64,000 nt of DNA from Thiomicrorhabdus sp. Milos-T2 (GCF_000702325.1 NZ_KL370891.1:766917-830916); one strand, 5' to 3'; shown: positions 24,795 through 33,745, counted from the first letter of the stretch. Notes: generated by a model from the sequence alone, not told the origin. A program made the numbers and translations.

Positions 24795-26009
24795 ATGACC
24801 CAGAAAAAAACTTTATTAATTATTGGTGCAGGACATGAGCAAGTCCCGGCAATACAAATAGCAAAATCTAAAGGCCATAAAGTTTGGGTTACAGATTACA
24901 ACCCATCGGCTCCTGGCATTCAGTATGCAGATCATTTTGCAGAAATTAGTACAGCAGATAAAGAGGCAAATTTAGCTTTGGCTATAGAAGCCAAAATAGA
25001 TGGAGTAATGACTTTAGGTTCAGAATTGGCTGTACCGGTGGTTGCTCATATTTGTGAAAAAATGAATCTAAACGGGGTGTCAAAAGAGACTGCTTTGAAA
25101 GCGACAAATAAGAATGTTATGCATGACGCTTTTAAAAGTTTTTCTGTTCCTTCATCAGAATCCCAGAAAATTGAAAATCTAATTGAACTAGAAGCTTTTG
25201 TAGAAAAAAAAAACTGGCCAATTGTTGTAAAACCCAGTGATAGTAGCGGGCAAAAAGGCATTGGGATATATGATGAATCATCAAACCTTGAACAAGCTTT
25301 GATAGAAGCTATCAAGTATTCTAGCGATGGTTCAGCGATAGTTGAAGAATATGTAAATGGACCTGAAATTAATGTTACTGCATTGGTTGAGAATGGAAGA
25401 GTCCATTTTTTATCATTTTCTCACCGCGTTACAGCAGAATCACCTCATTTTGGTATTGCGACGGCTCATAAATCGCCAATAGGATTAACTGACGCCATGC
25501 TGTTAGATGTAAAGAACACAGCTTTAGCTGCGATTGAATCAATTGGATTGAAAAATGGTATTGCTTATCCTCAAATCATTGCCTCTCCTGACAAAGGTGC
25601 AAAAATTCTAGAAATAGCCGCCAGAATTCCCGGAGGTTATATGAGAGAAGTTGCGCTTCTTCAAAGTGGTGTTGATATGATCGAAGTTGCAATAGACCAG
25701 GCATTAGATGAGTTTAAAGGTTTTAAGGCTTATCAGAGCCATCCAAAATATAAATCTGTTATTGTTAAATTTTTAACGGAATTAGATTTACCAGGTAGGC
25801 AATCTGTGTCTTTGGTATCTGGTTTTGAAGGGCGAGAAGATTCCATGGAAGGGGTGTTTTTATCAGATTGCAGACTGTTGCCAGAAGATTTGATTCCAGA
25901 TCTGAACTCTTCATCTGCTCGTTTTGGTGCAGTAATCACTTATGGTGATTCTATACATGAGACTGAAAGTTTACTTGAGAGAGTCTTGTCTAGGGTTGTT
26001 TTAAAGTGA
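24795..26009 (+). CDS. ATP-grasp carboxylate-amine ligase
   Basis: 404-aa ATP-grasp protein. N-terminal Rossmann part LLIIGAGHEQVPAIQIAKSKG (positions 6-26), ATP-binding centre with PIVVKPSDSSGQKGIG, VEEYVNGPEINV and the metal-binding end ILEIAARIPGGYM, as in PurK/CarB-like ligases. Such enzymes join a carboxylate to an amine via an acylphosphate. It starts at ATG 24795 rather than an in-frame TTG at 24780. It ends in a GTGA overlap with pseI. Its position between comA-comB and pseI suggests it amidates a sugar amine with sulfolactate, replacing the missing PseH. Confidence 0.9.
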   Translation: MTQKKTLLIIGAGHEQVPAIQIAKSKGHKVWVTDYNPSAPGIQYADHFAEISTADKEANLALAIEAKIDGVMTLGSELAVPVVAHICEKMNLNGVSKETALKATNKNVMHDAFKSFSVPSSESQKIENLIELEAFVEKKNWPIVVKPSDSSGQKGIGIYDESSNLEQALIEAIKYSSDGSAIVEEYVNGPEINVTALVENGRVHFLSFSHRVTAESPHFGIATAHKSPIGLTDAMLLDVKNTALAAIESIGLKNGIAYPQIIASPDKGAKILEIAARIPGGYMREVALLQSGVDMIEVAIDQALDEFKGFKAYQSHPKYKSVIVKFLTELDLPGRQSVSLVSGFEGREDSMEGVFLSDCRLLPEDLIPDLNSSSARFGAVITYGDSIHETESLLERVLSRVVLK

Positions 26010-27004
26010 GTGTTTTTATTATTGCTGAGATTTCGGCCAACCATAACAATGACCTTGATCTTGCATTGAAGACGGTTCAAGCAGCGATAGATTCCGGTGC
26101 GGATGCTATTAAAGTTCAGACGTTTAAACCCGAGTCTTTGGCTCTTGATGTTGATAATGAAATCTTTGGTCCTAAAAAACAAGGGGCATGGAAAGGTTGG
26201 CGACCTTGGGATTTATATCAAAAAGCAGCCTTACCTTATGAATGGCATATTCCTATAAAAGAATTAGTCGAGTCTAGTGGTAAGGTGTTCTTTTCAAGCC
26301 CATTTGATTTAGATGCAGTAGATTTTTTAGAAAGTTTGAAGGTTCCTTTATATAAGATTGCTTCATTTGAAATAAATGATATTCCTCTAATTTCTAAGGT
26401 CGCATCAACAGGAAAGCCAATAATTATCTCCACAGGTGTAGCAGGTTTGGATGAAATTGAACAAGCTGTAGAGGCTTGCCATTTTGCCAATAACTTTGAT
26501 ATTACTCTTTTGAAATGTACCTCAGAATATCCAGCTAAAATTAGCGAGGCTAATTTAAATAAAATGCTAGATTTAAAAAAACGTTTTCCTGTAAAGGTAG
26601 GGCTCTCAGATCATTCAGAAGGTTTTATTGTCCCAATAGTTGCAACAAGTTTAGGTGCTGAAGTAATTGAAAAACATTTTATTTTAGACAGGTCTAATGG
26701 AGGCCTGGATTCTGTATTTTCTATGGAACCCGCTGAGTTTTCACAAATGGTGGATTTAGTAAGATCCTCAGAAAAGGCTTTAGGTAACGTAAGTTATGAT
26801 GTCTCTGAGAATGATCAATATAGAAAACGTTCACTTTTTGCTATAAGTCCAATTAGAAGAGGTGAAGTTTTTACTGCTGAAAATGTTAAATCTTTACGTC
26901 CTAATATCGGACTAGCACCATTAAATTATTATGAAATTATAAATAAAAAAGCTACTCAAAATATTGAAGTTGGCGCTCCATTAAAGCAAGAGCATATTGA
27001 GTAG
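26006..27004 (+). CDS. pseI: Pseudaminic acid synthase PseI
   Basis: 332-aa NeuB-family protein. The N-terminal barrel begins IIAEISANHNNDLDLALK and contains ADAIKVQTF, FFSSPFD, KCTSEYPAKI and SDHSEG, with metal-binding His in VIEKHFILDRSNGGLDS. The C-terminal antifreeze-like SAF domain spans about residues 275-332. It condenses the free trideoxy-altrose with phosphoenolpyruvate to make pseudaminic acid. PEP is also the ComA substrate, so the operon uses PEP twice. It starts at GTG 26006 overlapping the ligase stop. Confidence 0.95.
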   Translation: MSVFIIAEISANHNNDLDLALKTVQAAIDSGADAIKVQTFKPESLALDVDNEIFGPKKQGAWKGWRPWDLYQKAALPYEWHIPIKELVESSGKVFFSSPFDLDAVDFLESLKVPLYKIASFEINDIPLISKVASTGKPIIISTGVAGLDEIEQAVEACHFANNFDITLLKCTSEYPAKISEANLNKMLDLKKRFPVKVGLSDHSEGFIVPIVATSLGAEVIEKHFILDRSNGGLDSVFSMEPAEFSQMVDLVRSSEKALGNVSYDVSENDQYRKRSLFAISPIRRGEVFTAENVKSLRPNIGLAPLNYYEIINKKATQNIEVGAPLKQEHIE

Positions 27005-27021
27005 TGCACAAGGAAATATGA

Positions 27022-29508
27022 ATGGCCTCATTAGTATTAAATGAATTCCAAGAAAATATTTTTGGTGAAAAGTATTTTGAAGAAGTTAATCATCTAACAT
27101 TTAAAAACTTAGCTTCGCAAGAAGTTTTTGAATCAAATTATCCATCTTTTAAAAATACAGAAGAGCAACTCTTTATTATTATTGGCTCAGACTCTGGCTT
27201 GCTGTATGAGTATGTAAAAAAGAATTTTGATAAACCAAATGTTCGATTTATTTTTATTGATTTCGAATCTGTGATCGAAAAAACTGAACTCGTTGAGGGT
27301 AATGGTAAAGCTAATTGGGAAGGGAATTGTCGATTAGTTAATGAGCATTTTGATTTTAATTTATTAGGTTACGAGTTTAATCAATATATTTTACGTCGTA
27401 ATATTTCACTAATTAAGTCTTTGGCGGTAATGGATGCTAAGCCTGGTAGCCCGTATTTTCAGTTATGGGAAAATATGCAGGTAAATTATACGGCTTATTT
27501 AAGACAGTGTTTTAACTCAAATTCAGCTAAGGTTTTTGAAGAAGAGCGTATTTTAAATGCTGCACATAATCTTATACCAGCCTCAAATTTGTTAGGGGTT
27601 TTAAAAGGACGAGATGCGATTATTTTGGGTGGAGGACCCACACTAGATGATTCTATTGAATGGATTAAAGAAAATCAGAACTCATTGGTTATTTTTGCGG
27701 CAGCACGTATTGCGCTTAGATTAAAGAAAGAAGGTATTGTTGCAGATTTTTTTGTAACGGTAGATCCTTTTGATTGGAGTTTTGACAACTCAAAAGGGGT
27801 TCTAGAATATGCTGAAGAAAGCGTTCTCGCTCATAGTTTTCATGCTCAACATAAAATAGTAAGTCAATGGCGTGGATTATCCATTTATATGGGTCCCAAA
27901 TATGGTTGGAAAACAGAACATTATAATGACTTTGGCAATATTGAAGCTGTAGGGCCGACAGTAACTAATTCAGCGTTACATTTGGCCGTTGGCTTAGGTG
28001 CTCAACGTGTTTTTTTATCAGGGATAGATTTTTGTTTTGCTTATGGTAGAACTCATGAATCTGGTAGTGATGAAGTGAAGTTAAAAGACACTTTTGGTAA
28101 AAGCAGTAAAGCTAAAGTTGAAGATAATGCTGGCAATCTTACTGAAACAGGAGACGATTTCTATTCTGCCATGCAATCTATGCAACAAGCAGTTGGTATT
28201 TATCGTCAAAAGTACAATACGGAAATCATCAGTTTAGGCTTACATTCTGCAAAAATGACAGGAGTTGCTTATCAACCTTGTTCCGAATTAACTCTTAACC
28301 AAGATGATAAGAAAGAATGGTTTAAAGAGCTAAAGCTAAGTATAGAAGTAATGGGTTCTGAAGTATTATCAGCAAGTAAAGAAACTAAAAAAGAACTTAC
28401 TAGACAATTAAGACGTTTTAAAGAGTTGAATAAGCTTGCTAAAGAGGCAAAATCAAAATCTAAAAAAGTTTACAGAGATCAAAGCATAAATATAAAGGGT
28501 GCTGACAAAATTAAACGCTTTAAACGCAAAGTTGAAAACCTTATAGCGGATGATGGCGATATGTTAATGAGCTACCAAGCGGCATTTTTTCATGATTCAT
28601 TTAAACCAATCGAAGATGAGTTGAATATGAGCCATGAAGATGTTGTTGAACAGCTTGAAGGCTTTTTTGGAGGAGTTGAAAAGTCTAGCCACCACTTTTC
28701 TAAATTATTAGAACAAGGTATTGAAAGAGTTGAACTATACATTGACGAACTACAGGGTACTAAATCACCTGAAAAGTTATTTGCATCTTGGAAGAAATGG
28801 CATGAATTTGGGCGGGCTGTTATTTGGCAGGAGTTGCATGGTTACCCGGCTAACAATAAAGCTAAAACATCTCTTGAAAAGGCAATTACTGAGTTTAGAA
28901 ATGAATATGATAAAAAAGATCATAACTATTTATCTCGCGTAAAAAAGAAAGTAAGTAATGTATCTACTTTATTGATTAGGGCTAAAATGGCTTTAGAGGC
29001 AAATAATGAAGCAATTTTGCTAGAGCTTATTGAACACTCCGAATCGCTTGACTCAAACAATGCTCAACAGAAAGAAAGTTTTATTAACTTACTAAAAGGT
29101 ATGAAAGCCCAAATCGTTGGCGATTATCCAGAAGCCAAAGAATACTATCTATCTGTAGAAATGTCGATCTTAAGACATGAAGCGCTTCAGTTAGGTCTTT
29201 CAATGGCTATGAACCAAGAAAATTATGAAAACGCTTTAATTATGTTAGAGCAATTGTGTGCAATTTCTTTGGATTACATGATTCCCTATGGTGACATGTT
29301 GGTTATATTGAAGCAATATGATTTGGCTGTTCAAGTTTATATGCTCTTTATACAAAACAGACCTGAAAATATTTTAGCTAAACTAAAGTTAGCTCAGGTT
29401 TATATTCAGTTTAATGAATTTTCTTTGGCTACTGACTTATTAAGAGCCGTTTTAGAGTTAGAGCCTAACAACCAGACTGCTAAGCATCTTTATAAAAGTA
29501 TTCAATAA
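27022..29508 (+). CDS. maf: Maf-type flagellin nonulosonate transferase (DUF115) with TPR tail
   Basis: 828-aa motility accessory factor. The core (residues ~195-400) has GGGPTLDDSIEW at about 203, DFFVTVDPFDW, GPTVTNSALHLAVGLGAQRVFL and SGIDFCF, typical of Maf/DUF115 proteins that attach pseudaminic or legionaminic acid to flagellin Ser/Thr in the cytoplasm. A lysine-rich helical region follows (~440-650). The C-terminus (~690-828) forms TPR-like repeats (YPEAKEYYLSVE, NYENALIMLEQL, EFSLATDLLRAVLELEPNN), possibly for binding flagellin or its chaperone. AAGGA lies 7 bases before the ATG. Confidence 0.92.
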   Translation: MASLVLNEFQENIFGEKYFEEVNHLTFKNLASQEVFESNYPSFKNTEEQLFIIIGSDSGLLYEYVKKNFDKPNVRFIFIDFESVIEKTELVEGNGKANWEGNCRLVNEHFDFNLLGYEFNQYILRRNISLIKSLAVMDAKPGSPYFQLWENMQVNYTAYLRQCFNSNSAKVFEEERILNAAHNLIPASNLLGVLKGRDAIILGGGPTLDDSIEWIKENQNSLVIFAAARIALRLKKEGIVADFFVTVDPFDWSFDNSKGVLEYAEESVLAHSFHAQHKIVSQWRGLSIYMGPKYGWKTEHYNDFGNIEAVGPTVTNSALHLAVGLGAQRVFLSGIDFCFAYGRTHESGSDEVKLKDTFGKSSKAKVEDNAGNLTETGDDFYSAMQSMQQAVGIYRQKYNTEIISLGLHSAKMTGVAYQPCSELTLNQDDKKEWFKELKLSIEVMGSEVLSASKETKKELTRQLRRFKELNKLAKEAKSKSKKVYRDQSINIKGADKIKRFKRKVENLIADDGDMLMSYQAAFFHDSFKPIEDELNMSHEDVVEQLEGFFGGVEKSSHHFSKLLEQGIERVELYIDELQGTKSPEKLFASWKKWHEFGRAVIWQELHGYPANNKAKTSLEKAITEFRNEYDKKDHNYLSRVKKKVSNVSTLLIRAKMALEANNEAILLELIEHSESLDSNNAQQKESFINLLKGMKAQIVGDYPEAKEYYLSVEMSILRHEALQLGLSMAMNQENYENALIMLEQLCAISLDYMIPYGDMLVILKQYDLAVQVYMLFIQNRPENILAKLKLAQVYIQFNEFSLATDLLRAVLELEPNNQTAKHLYKSIQ

Positions 29509-29516
29509 AGCATTTT

Positions 29517-30464
29517 ATGACGAAAATACTTTCTCAAAAAATAGAGTCTTGTAGTCTTATTTGGGATAAGGCGCAACATAACGCATTTACAGATTTGATT
29601 TTTTTTGACCAAACTTGGTTTTGTGGGTTTCGTGAAGCTTCTTCTCATATGTCTTATGATGGTTCAATTAGAATTCTTAAGTCTCCTGATGGCGTTAACT
29701 GGAGTAGTTTTCAAGAACTATTTTGGGCGGGTGGAGATTTAAGAGATCCTAAATTTTATATTAATGCCAAAAATCAACTTGGTATGCTTTCAGGCATGCG
29801 GGTAGCTGTTTGTCCCAGCTTTAATCAAGGTATTGTTTCATTAAGTTGGTCTTTAAGCGCTTCTGGTTTTATCCTTAACCCGGTTATGGATCATGACATA
29901 GGGGTTTGGCGTTGGAGTGCATCTAAAAATTTTACAGATGGTTATTTGTATTCTGTCGGTTATGCCCGCCAAAAAATTAAAGGTGCTCTTTATCGCTCTA
30001 AAACAGGCGAAAAATGGGAACAGCTAGTGTTTCCTTTTTTTCCTCCGTCAGATTGTTTTGCCAATGAAACGAGCATTGTATTTTCCGAATCAGGTAAAGC
30101 GACTTGTGTCGTGCGAAGGGATCGAGTTGACTGTTTTTCTCTATTAGGTACTTCTGAGCCTCCTTATATGGAATGGCATTGGTCTGAACTTAATGTTCAA
30201 CTTGGCGGCCCTAAATTAATTAGATTTAAACAAAAAAATCTGATTAGTTACAGAATAATAGATAACAATGATGCGAGTACTTGGCTTGGTGAAATCAATC
30301 CTCATGATGAGCCCATATTAACACCTCTTTTAAAGCTTCCTTCTGGAGGGGATTGCAGTTACCCAGGCCTGGTTATTCAAAATAATCATTTATATGTTAG
30401 CTATTATTCATCACACGAAGACAAAACAGCTATCTATTTTGCATGTATTCGCCTATCTTCCTAA
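29517..30464 (+). CDS. Sialidase-like beta-propeller protein without signal peptide
   Basis: 315-aa protein with at least two Asp-box motifs (SPDGVNWSSF near residue 56 and SKTGEKWEQL near 160) and repeated short beta strands rich in Trp, Tyr and Phe. This is the pattern of six-bladed sialidase/BNR or glycoside-hydrolase-like propellers. There is no signal peptide, so it should be cytoplasmic. It is the last gene of the pseudaminic acid operon, 8 bases after maf. It might bind, trim or transfer the nonulosonate, or act with Maf. I cannot identify a full sialidase active site (Arg triad), so catalytic activity is uncertain. Confidence 0.75.
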   Translation: MTKILSQKIESCSLIWDKAQHNAFTDLIFFDQTWFCGFREASSHMSYDGSIRILKSPDGVNWSSFQELFWAGGDLRDPKFYINAKNQLGMLSGMRVAVCPSFNQGIVSLSWSLSASGFILNPVMDHDIGVWRWSASKNFTDGYLYSVGYARQKIKGALYRSKTGEKWEQLVFPFFPPSDCFANETSIVFSESGKATCVVRRDRVDCFSLLGTSEPPYMEWHWSELNVQLGGPKLIRFKQKNLISYRIIDNNDASTWLGEINPHDEPILTPLLKLPSGGDCSYPGLVIQNNHLYVSYYSSHEDKTAIYFACIRLSS

Positions 30465-30744
30465 ATCAAACACGCTTTACCCCTTTTTTGCTCGCTACTA
30501 GTAAAAATTCTCAATTTAACTTTTTTCTCATTCTATTGTTTTTACCACTTGTCGTTAGCCTATTGTATTAGTCCACTTCATCTCGTTTAAATGTGTCGTT
30601 TATTCATTTCTATTGTTTTTGCTTAAAAAAGTTAATTTTTTTCTAAAGATATTTTTCATAAGCCGATATAGGTATTGAAGGCAACAAAGAGTGCCTCAAA
30701 AATTATAAAGTTAAAACACATACACACAGGCAAGGATAAATATC
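30465..30744 (+). other. pse operon - flagellin intergenic region (280 bases)
   Basis: The first part (about 30477-30640) is strongly pyrimidine-rich with more C than G and no hairpin-plus-T terminator, which could suit Rho-dependent termination of the pse operon (inference). It then carries the flagellin promoter at 30644-30669. No coding signal. Confidence 0.4.
30644..30669 (+). promoter_or_regulatory. Sigma-28-like promoter of first flagellin gene
   Basis: TAAAGATA, 10 bases, GCCGATAT, about 75 bases upstream of the flagellin ATG. The -10 is nearly consensus. The spacer is 10 rather than 11, as in the box before flgB. No sigma-54 site with correct GG-N10-GC spacing follows; the closest has 11 bases. 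Confidence 0.75.
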
Positions 30745-31668
30745 ATGGCAATGGTAATTAATACAAATATGGCATCACTGAATGCCGTTCGAACGCTTGA
30801 TTTAACATCAAGAGAGCAAACAACTTCAATGGAACGTTTAACAAGTGGTTTACGAATTAATAAATCAGCAGATGATGCTGCAGGTTTAGCGGTAGCAACG
30901 GGTATGACAACCCAAATCAGAGGTACTGAAATGGCAATCCGTAATGTCAATGACGGGATTGGTATGTTGCAAACGCTTGATGGTGCTTCTGAAGAAGTAA
31001 TGAATATGCTTCAGCGTATGAGAGAGTTATCGGTTCAGTCAATGAATGGTACCTACAACAAAGACAATAGACAGCAAATGCAGTCAGAAGTAAAGCAATT
31101 ACAAAATGAAATTCAGAGAGTTTCTGATACCACTAAATTTAATGGTATGAATATCATGAATGCAAGTAGTTTTAGTGGAGCTGTATCAGCGAGTTTTGCT
31201 GGAATCAGTGCAGGTGCATTGTCTACCGCTGTTGCTCTCTCTACTGCGATGAGAATTCACGCGGGTTGGGAGGCAGGAAGTGCTCAAAGAATAGGAATCC
31301 CACTTCTAAACTTCTCAACTCTAAGTGCGATTGCTACTGGCATCAAATTACATTCAGCGGGTGTGGCATCTTATGCGTCAGGCGTTGCATTAGCGTCAAC
31401 AGCCATGCTAGCGATTGATGGCAGTTTATCAGTGCTCAAAACGATGCGAGCTAACTGGGGTGCGCTACAAAACCGAATGGATTCTACCGTTTCGAATTTA
31501 GCGAATGTGAATGAAAATATTCAATCGTCAAGATCAAGAATTATGGATGCAGACTTTGCTCGAGAAAGTGCTAACTTAGCACGTACGCAAGTTCTGCAAC
31601 AAGCTGGAATGAGTATGTTGAGTCAGGCAAATCAACAGTCCCAGCAAGTATTGTCGCTTCTTCAATAA
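30745..31668 (+). CDS. fliC1 (descriptive): Flagellin, first copy
   Basis: 307-aa flagellin. The N-terminal D0/D1 is standard (MAMVINTNMASLNAVRTL, RLTSGLRINKSADDAAGLAV) and the C-terminal D1/D0 ends QVLQQAGMSMLSQANQQSQQVLSLLQ (described by position 280-307). The variable centre is very short (residues ~150-225), Ala/Ser/Thr-rich with many candidate O-glycosylation sites, which fits the adjacent pse-maf genes. A normal ribosome site is seen (AAGGA). It is followed after 110 bases by a close paralogue. Confidence 0.97.
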   Translation: MAMVINTNMASLNAVRTLDLTSREQTTSMERLTSGLRINKSADDAAGLAVATGMTTQIRGTEMAIRNVNDGIGMLQTLDGASEEVMNMLQRMRELSVQSMNGTYNKDNRQQMQSEVKQLQNEIQRVSDTTKFNGMNIMNASSFSGAVSASFAGISAGALSTAVALSTAMRIHAGWEAGSAQRIGIPLLNFSTLSAIATGIKLHSAGVASYASGVALASTAMLAIDGSLSVLKTMRANWGALQNRMDSTVSNLANVNENIQSSRSRIMDADFARESANLARTQVLQQAGMSMLSQANQQSQQVLSLLQ

Positions 31669-31685
31669 CTATTGAAGAGGCAGCA

Positions 31686-31726
31686 GGTTTCATTAACGGG
31701 TCATACCGTAATTGAAGAAAGAAACC
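31686..31726 (+). other. Stem-loop between the two flagellin genes
   Basis: GGTTTC (31686-31691) pairs with GAAACC (31721-31726), with an inner ACGG/CCGT stem. No T run follows. It may stabilise the upstream flagellin mRNA or mark a processing point; this is inference. Confidence 0.4.
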
Positions 31727-31778
31727 AAATTAAGCGTTTGCTTTTAATGGTTTATTTATTAAAAAAAGGAGATTTATC

Positions 31779-32714
31779 ATGGCAATGGTAATCAACACAA
31801 ATATGGGTGCAATTAATGCACAGCGTATTCTTGAAGGAACATCTAGAGAACAAACAACCTCTATGGAACGTTTGACTTCGGGTCTTCGCATCAACAAGGC
31901 TGCTGATGATGCAGCAGGACTTGCAGTTTCAACCGGTATGACCACACAGATTCGTGGAACAGACCAAGCTGTTCGTAATGCTAATGATAGTATTGGGATG
32001 GTTCAAACACTTGATGGCGCTACAGGTGAAGTGGTAAACATGCTTCAACGTATGCGTGAACTAAGTGTTCAGTCTATGAACGGTACCTATAATCTTGATA
32101 ACCGTAAACAAATGGATTCTGAGTTCTCTCAGTTACAAAGTGAAATTCAGCGTGTGGCAGATACTACAAAATTCAATGGTATGAATATCATGAATGCAAG
32201 TAGTTTTGGTTCCGCTGCTTTAACGGCTTCATTTGCCGCGACTAGTGCCGGAGCTTTTTCAACTGCTGCGCATGGTTCAGCTTCTTTTAAAGCGCATGTT
32301 GGTTGGGAAACTGGCTCTACTAACCGCATTGGTATTGCAATGCTAAACTTTTCAACTTTAAGTGCGATCGCTTCAGCTATTTCTTTGACAAAAGGTGCTA
32401 GTGCAGTAATAACGACATATGCTTCTGGTGTTGCATTAGCTTCAACAGCCATTACTGCTATTGATGGAAGCTTGTCGGTTATTAAAAATATGCAGGCTAA
32501 CTGGGGTGCAATTCAGAATAGATTAGATTCAACGGTTTCTAACCTTTCTAACATTAACGAAAATATTACGTCTTCTAGATCACGTATTCAAGATGCTGAT
32601 TTTGCAAAAGAAAGTGCTAACTTAGCTCGTACACAAGTTCTACAGCAGGCAGGTATGAGTATGTTGTCGCAATCTAATCAGAACTCTCAGAACGTATTAT
32701 CCTTATTAAGATAA
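31779..32714 (+). CDS. fliC2 (descriptive): Flagellin, second copy
   Basis: 311-aa paralogue of the first flagellin, with nearly the same N-terminus (MAMVINTNMGAINAQRIL, MERLTSGLRINKAADDAAGLAV) and C-terminus (QQAGMSMLSQSNQNSQNVLSLLR). The central domain (residues ~150-230) differs most, is short and Ser/Thr/Ala-rich. It has its own AAAGGAGA ribosome site but no clear promoter in the 110-base gap, so it may be read from the first flagellin promoter. flaG follows after 38 bases. Confidence 0.97.
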   Translation: MAMVINTNMGAINAQRILEGTSREQTTSMERLTSGLRINKAADDAAGLAVSTGMTTQIRGTDQAVRNANDSIGMVQTLDGATGEVVNMLQRMRELSVQSMNGTYNLDNRKQMDSEFSQLQSEIQRVADTTKFNGMNIMNASSFGSAALTASFAATSAGAFSTAAHGSASFKAHVGWETGSTNRIGIAMLNFSTLSAIASAISLTKGASAVITTYASGVALASTAITAIDGSLSVIKNMQANWGAIQNRLDSTVSNLSNINENITSSRSRIQDADFAKESANLARTQVLQQAGMSMLSQSNQNSQNVLSLLR

Positions 32715-32752
32715 TCGTTTAAGATATCACTGATAAATTAGGAGGGACAGGT

Positions 32753-33157
32753 ATGTATATTAACTCAATCAATACCTTAACTGGTCAACAATCAACTCAA
32801 GGGCTAGCGGAAGTTAACTCAAAAGTTGAGGGTAAAGTGCCAGCAGAGACATCAGTCGTCTCTCCAAAATCAATTGCGGTTGAAGATACTCCTGAGGCAT
32901 TAGGTTTACAAGCTGAAAATTTAAATAAAATTTTAGAACAGCTCGGACAAACTATTACTTTTGGAGTGGATCAAACTACCCAGTCTTCTGTGGTAAAAGT
33001 AGTTGATAAAACGACTGATGAATTAATTAAACAATATCCCTCAGAAGGGTCTTTGAAAATGATGAAAAACATTCAAGATTACCTAGAAAGGGCACAACAA
33101 TTTGGAGGTTTAACAAAAGAGGGTTTGACAGGTGGTCTTTTCAATGAAATCATATAG
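32753..33157 (+). CDS. flaG: FlaG family protein, first copy
   Basis: 134-aa protein with a disordered N-terminal half and a C-terminal FlaG domain (residues ~60-120) containing VVKVVDKTTDELIKQYPSEG, the family signature (I/V-x-D-x-x-T-x-E-x-I-x-Q-x-P). FlaG proteins influence polar filament length and stability; the mechanism is not settled. It has AGGAGGGA before the ATG and lies between the flagellins and a second flaG. Confidence 0.9.
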   Translation: MYINSINTLTGQQSTQGLAEVNSKVEGKVPAETSVVSPKSIAVEDTPEALGLQAENLNKILEQLGQTITFGVDQTTQSSVVKVVDKTTDELIKQYPSEGSLKMMKNIQDYLERAQQFGGLTKEGLTGGLFNEII

Positions 33158-33183
33158 GTATATATGATTCATAGGAGAAGGTT

Positions 33184-33633
33184 ATGGCAGATATAAATGT
33201 TATACAACCAAATTACCTGAATAATTCAAATATTATTAAGCCTTCAACAGATACCGGGGCTTCACGAGATGAAGTAAAAGCTCAAGAGACTAATGTATCT
33301 CAAAAAATTGAGAATGCAAAAAAATCTATTGATATTGCACAATCAAAAGAAGCTACGGGACTATCTGAAAAAGTCGAGCTGGGAAATGTAGTTGAAAGAC
33401 TCAATAAACAGTTAGAAAAACTTCAGAATTATTTACGATTTGAGAAAGACGATGCGTCTGACAAGATGGTTATTTTTATTAAAGATACTCAAACTGATGA
33501 AATTATTCGTCAGATACCATCAAAAGAATTTCTAGACATTTCTAAAAATATTACAGATTATTTAGAAATGCAAAAGCAGCTATCTGAAAAGGTGGCTATG
33601 CCAACCGGCTTGTTAACTAATGAACAGGCTTAA
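33184..33633 (+). CDS. flaG2 (descriptive): FlaG family protein, second copy
   Basis: 149-aa protein with the same architecture as the previous gene: disordered N-terminus and FlaG domain (residues ~60-135) with FIKDTQTDEIIRQIPSKEFL. It ends in an extra tail (MPTGLLTNEQA). It is 26 bases after flaG with AGGAGAAGG before the ATG, and is closed by a strong terminator. Two adjacent FlaG paralogues parallel the two adjacent flagellins, which may mean each filament protein pairs with its own FlaG (inference). Confidence 0.88.
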   Translation: MADINVIQPNYLNNSNIIKPSTDTGASRDEVKAQETNVSQKIENAKKSIDIAQSKEATGLSEKVELGNVVERLNKQLEKLQNYLRFEKDDASDKMVIFIKDTQTDEIIRQIPSKEFLDISKNITDYLEMQKQLSEKVAMPTGLLTNEQA

Positions 33634-33652
33634 ATTTTTCCCTTGTGTGTTT

Positions 33653-33676
33653 AGCGGCCTTTTGGCCGCTTTTTTT
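33653..33676 (+). terminator. Intrinsic terminator after flagellin-flaG unit
   Basis: AGCGGCC-TTTT-GGCCGCT hairpin (33653-33670) followed by six T, 19 bases after the second flaG stop. Confidence 0.92.
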
Positions 33677-33705
33677 GTTTTACCTACCCCATTATAATTT
33701 CTTAT

Positions 33706-33732
33706 TAAAGTTCCCCTTTTTTAGGCCGATAT
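33706..33732 (+). promoter_or_regulatory. Sigma-28-like box upstream of fliD
   Basis: TAAAGTTC, 11 bases, GCCGATAT: a good FliA promoter match, followed only 14 bases later by a perfect sigma-54 promoter. fliD may have dual control. Confidence 0.7.
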
Positions 33733-33745
33733 AATTATTATAAAT

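Noticed and set aside
30680-30694. Possible sigma-54 site before the first flagellin (GGCAACAAAGAGTGC)
   Set aside because: GG and GC are separated by 11 bases, not the required 10, so only the sigma-28 promoter is called.
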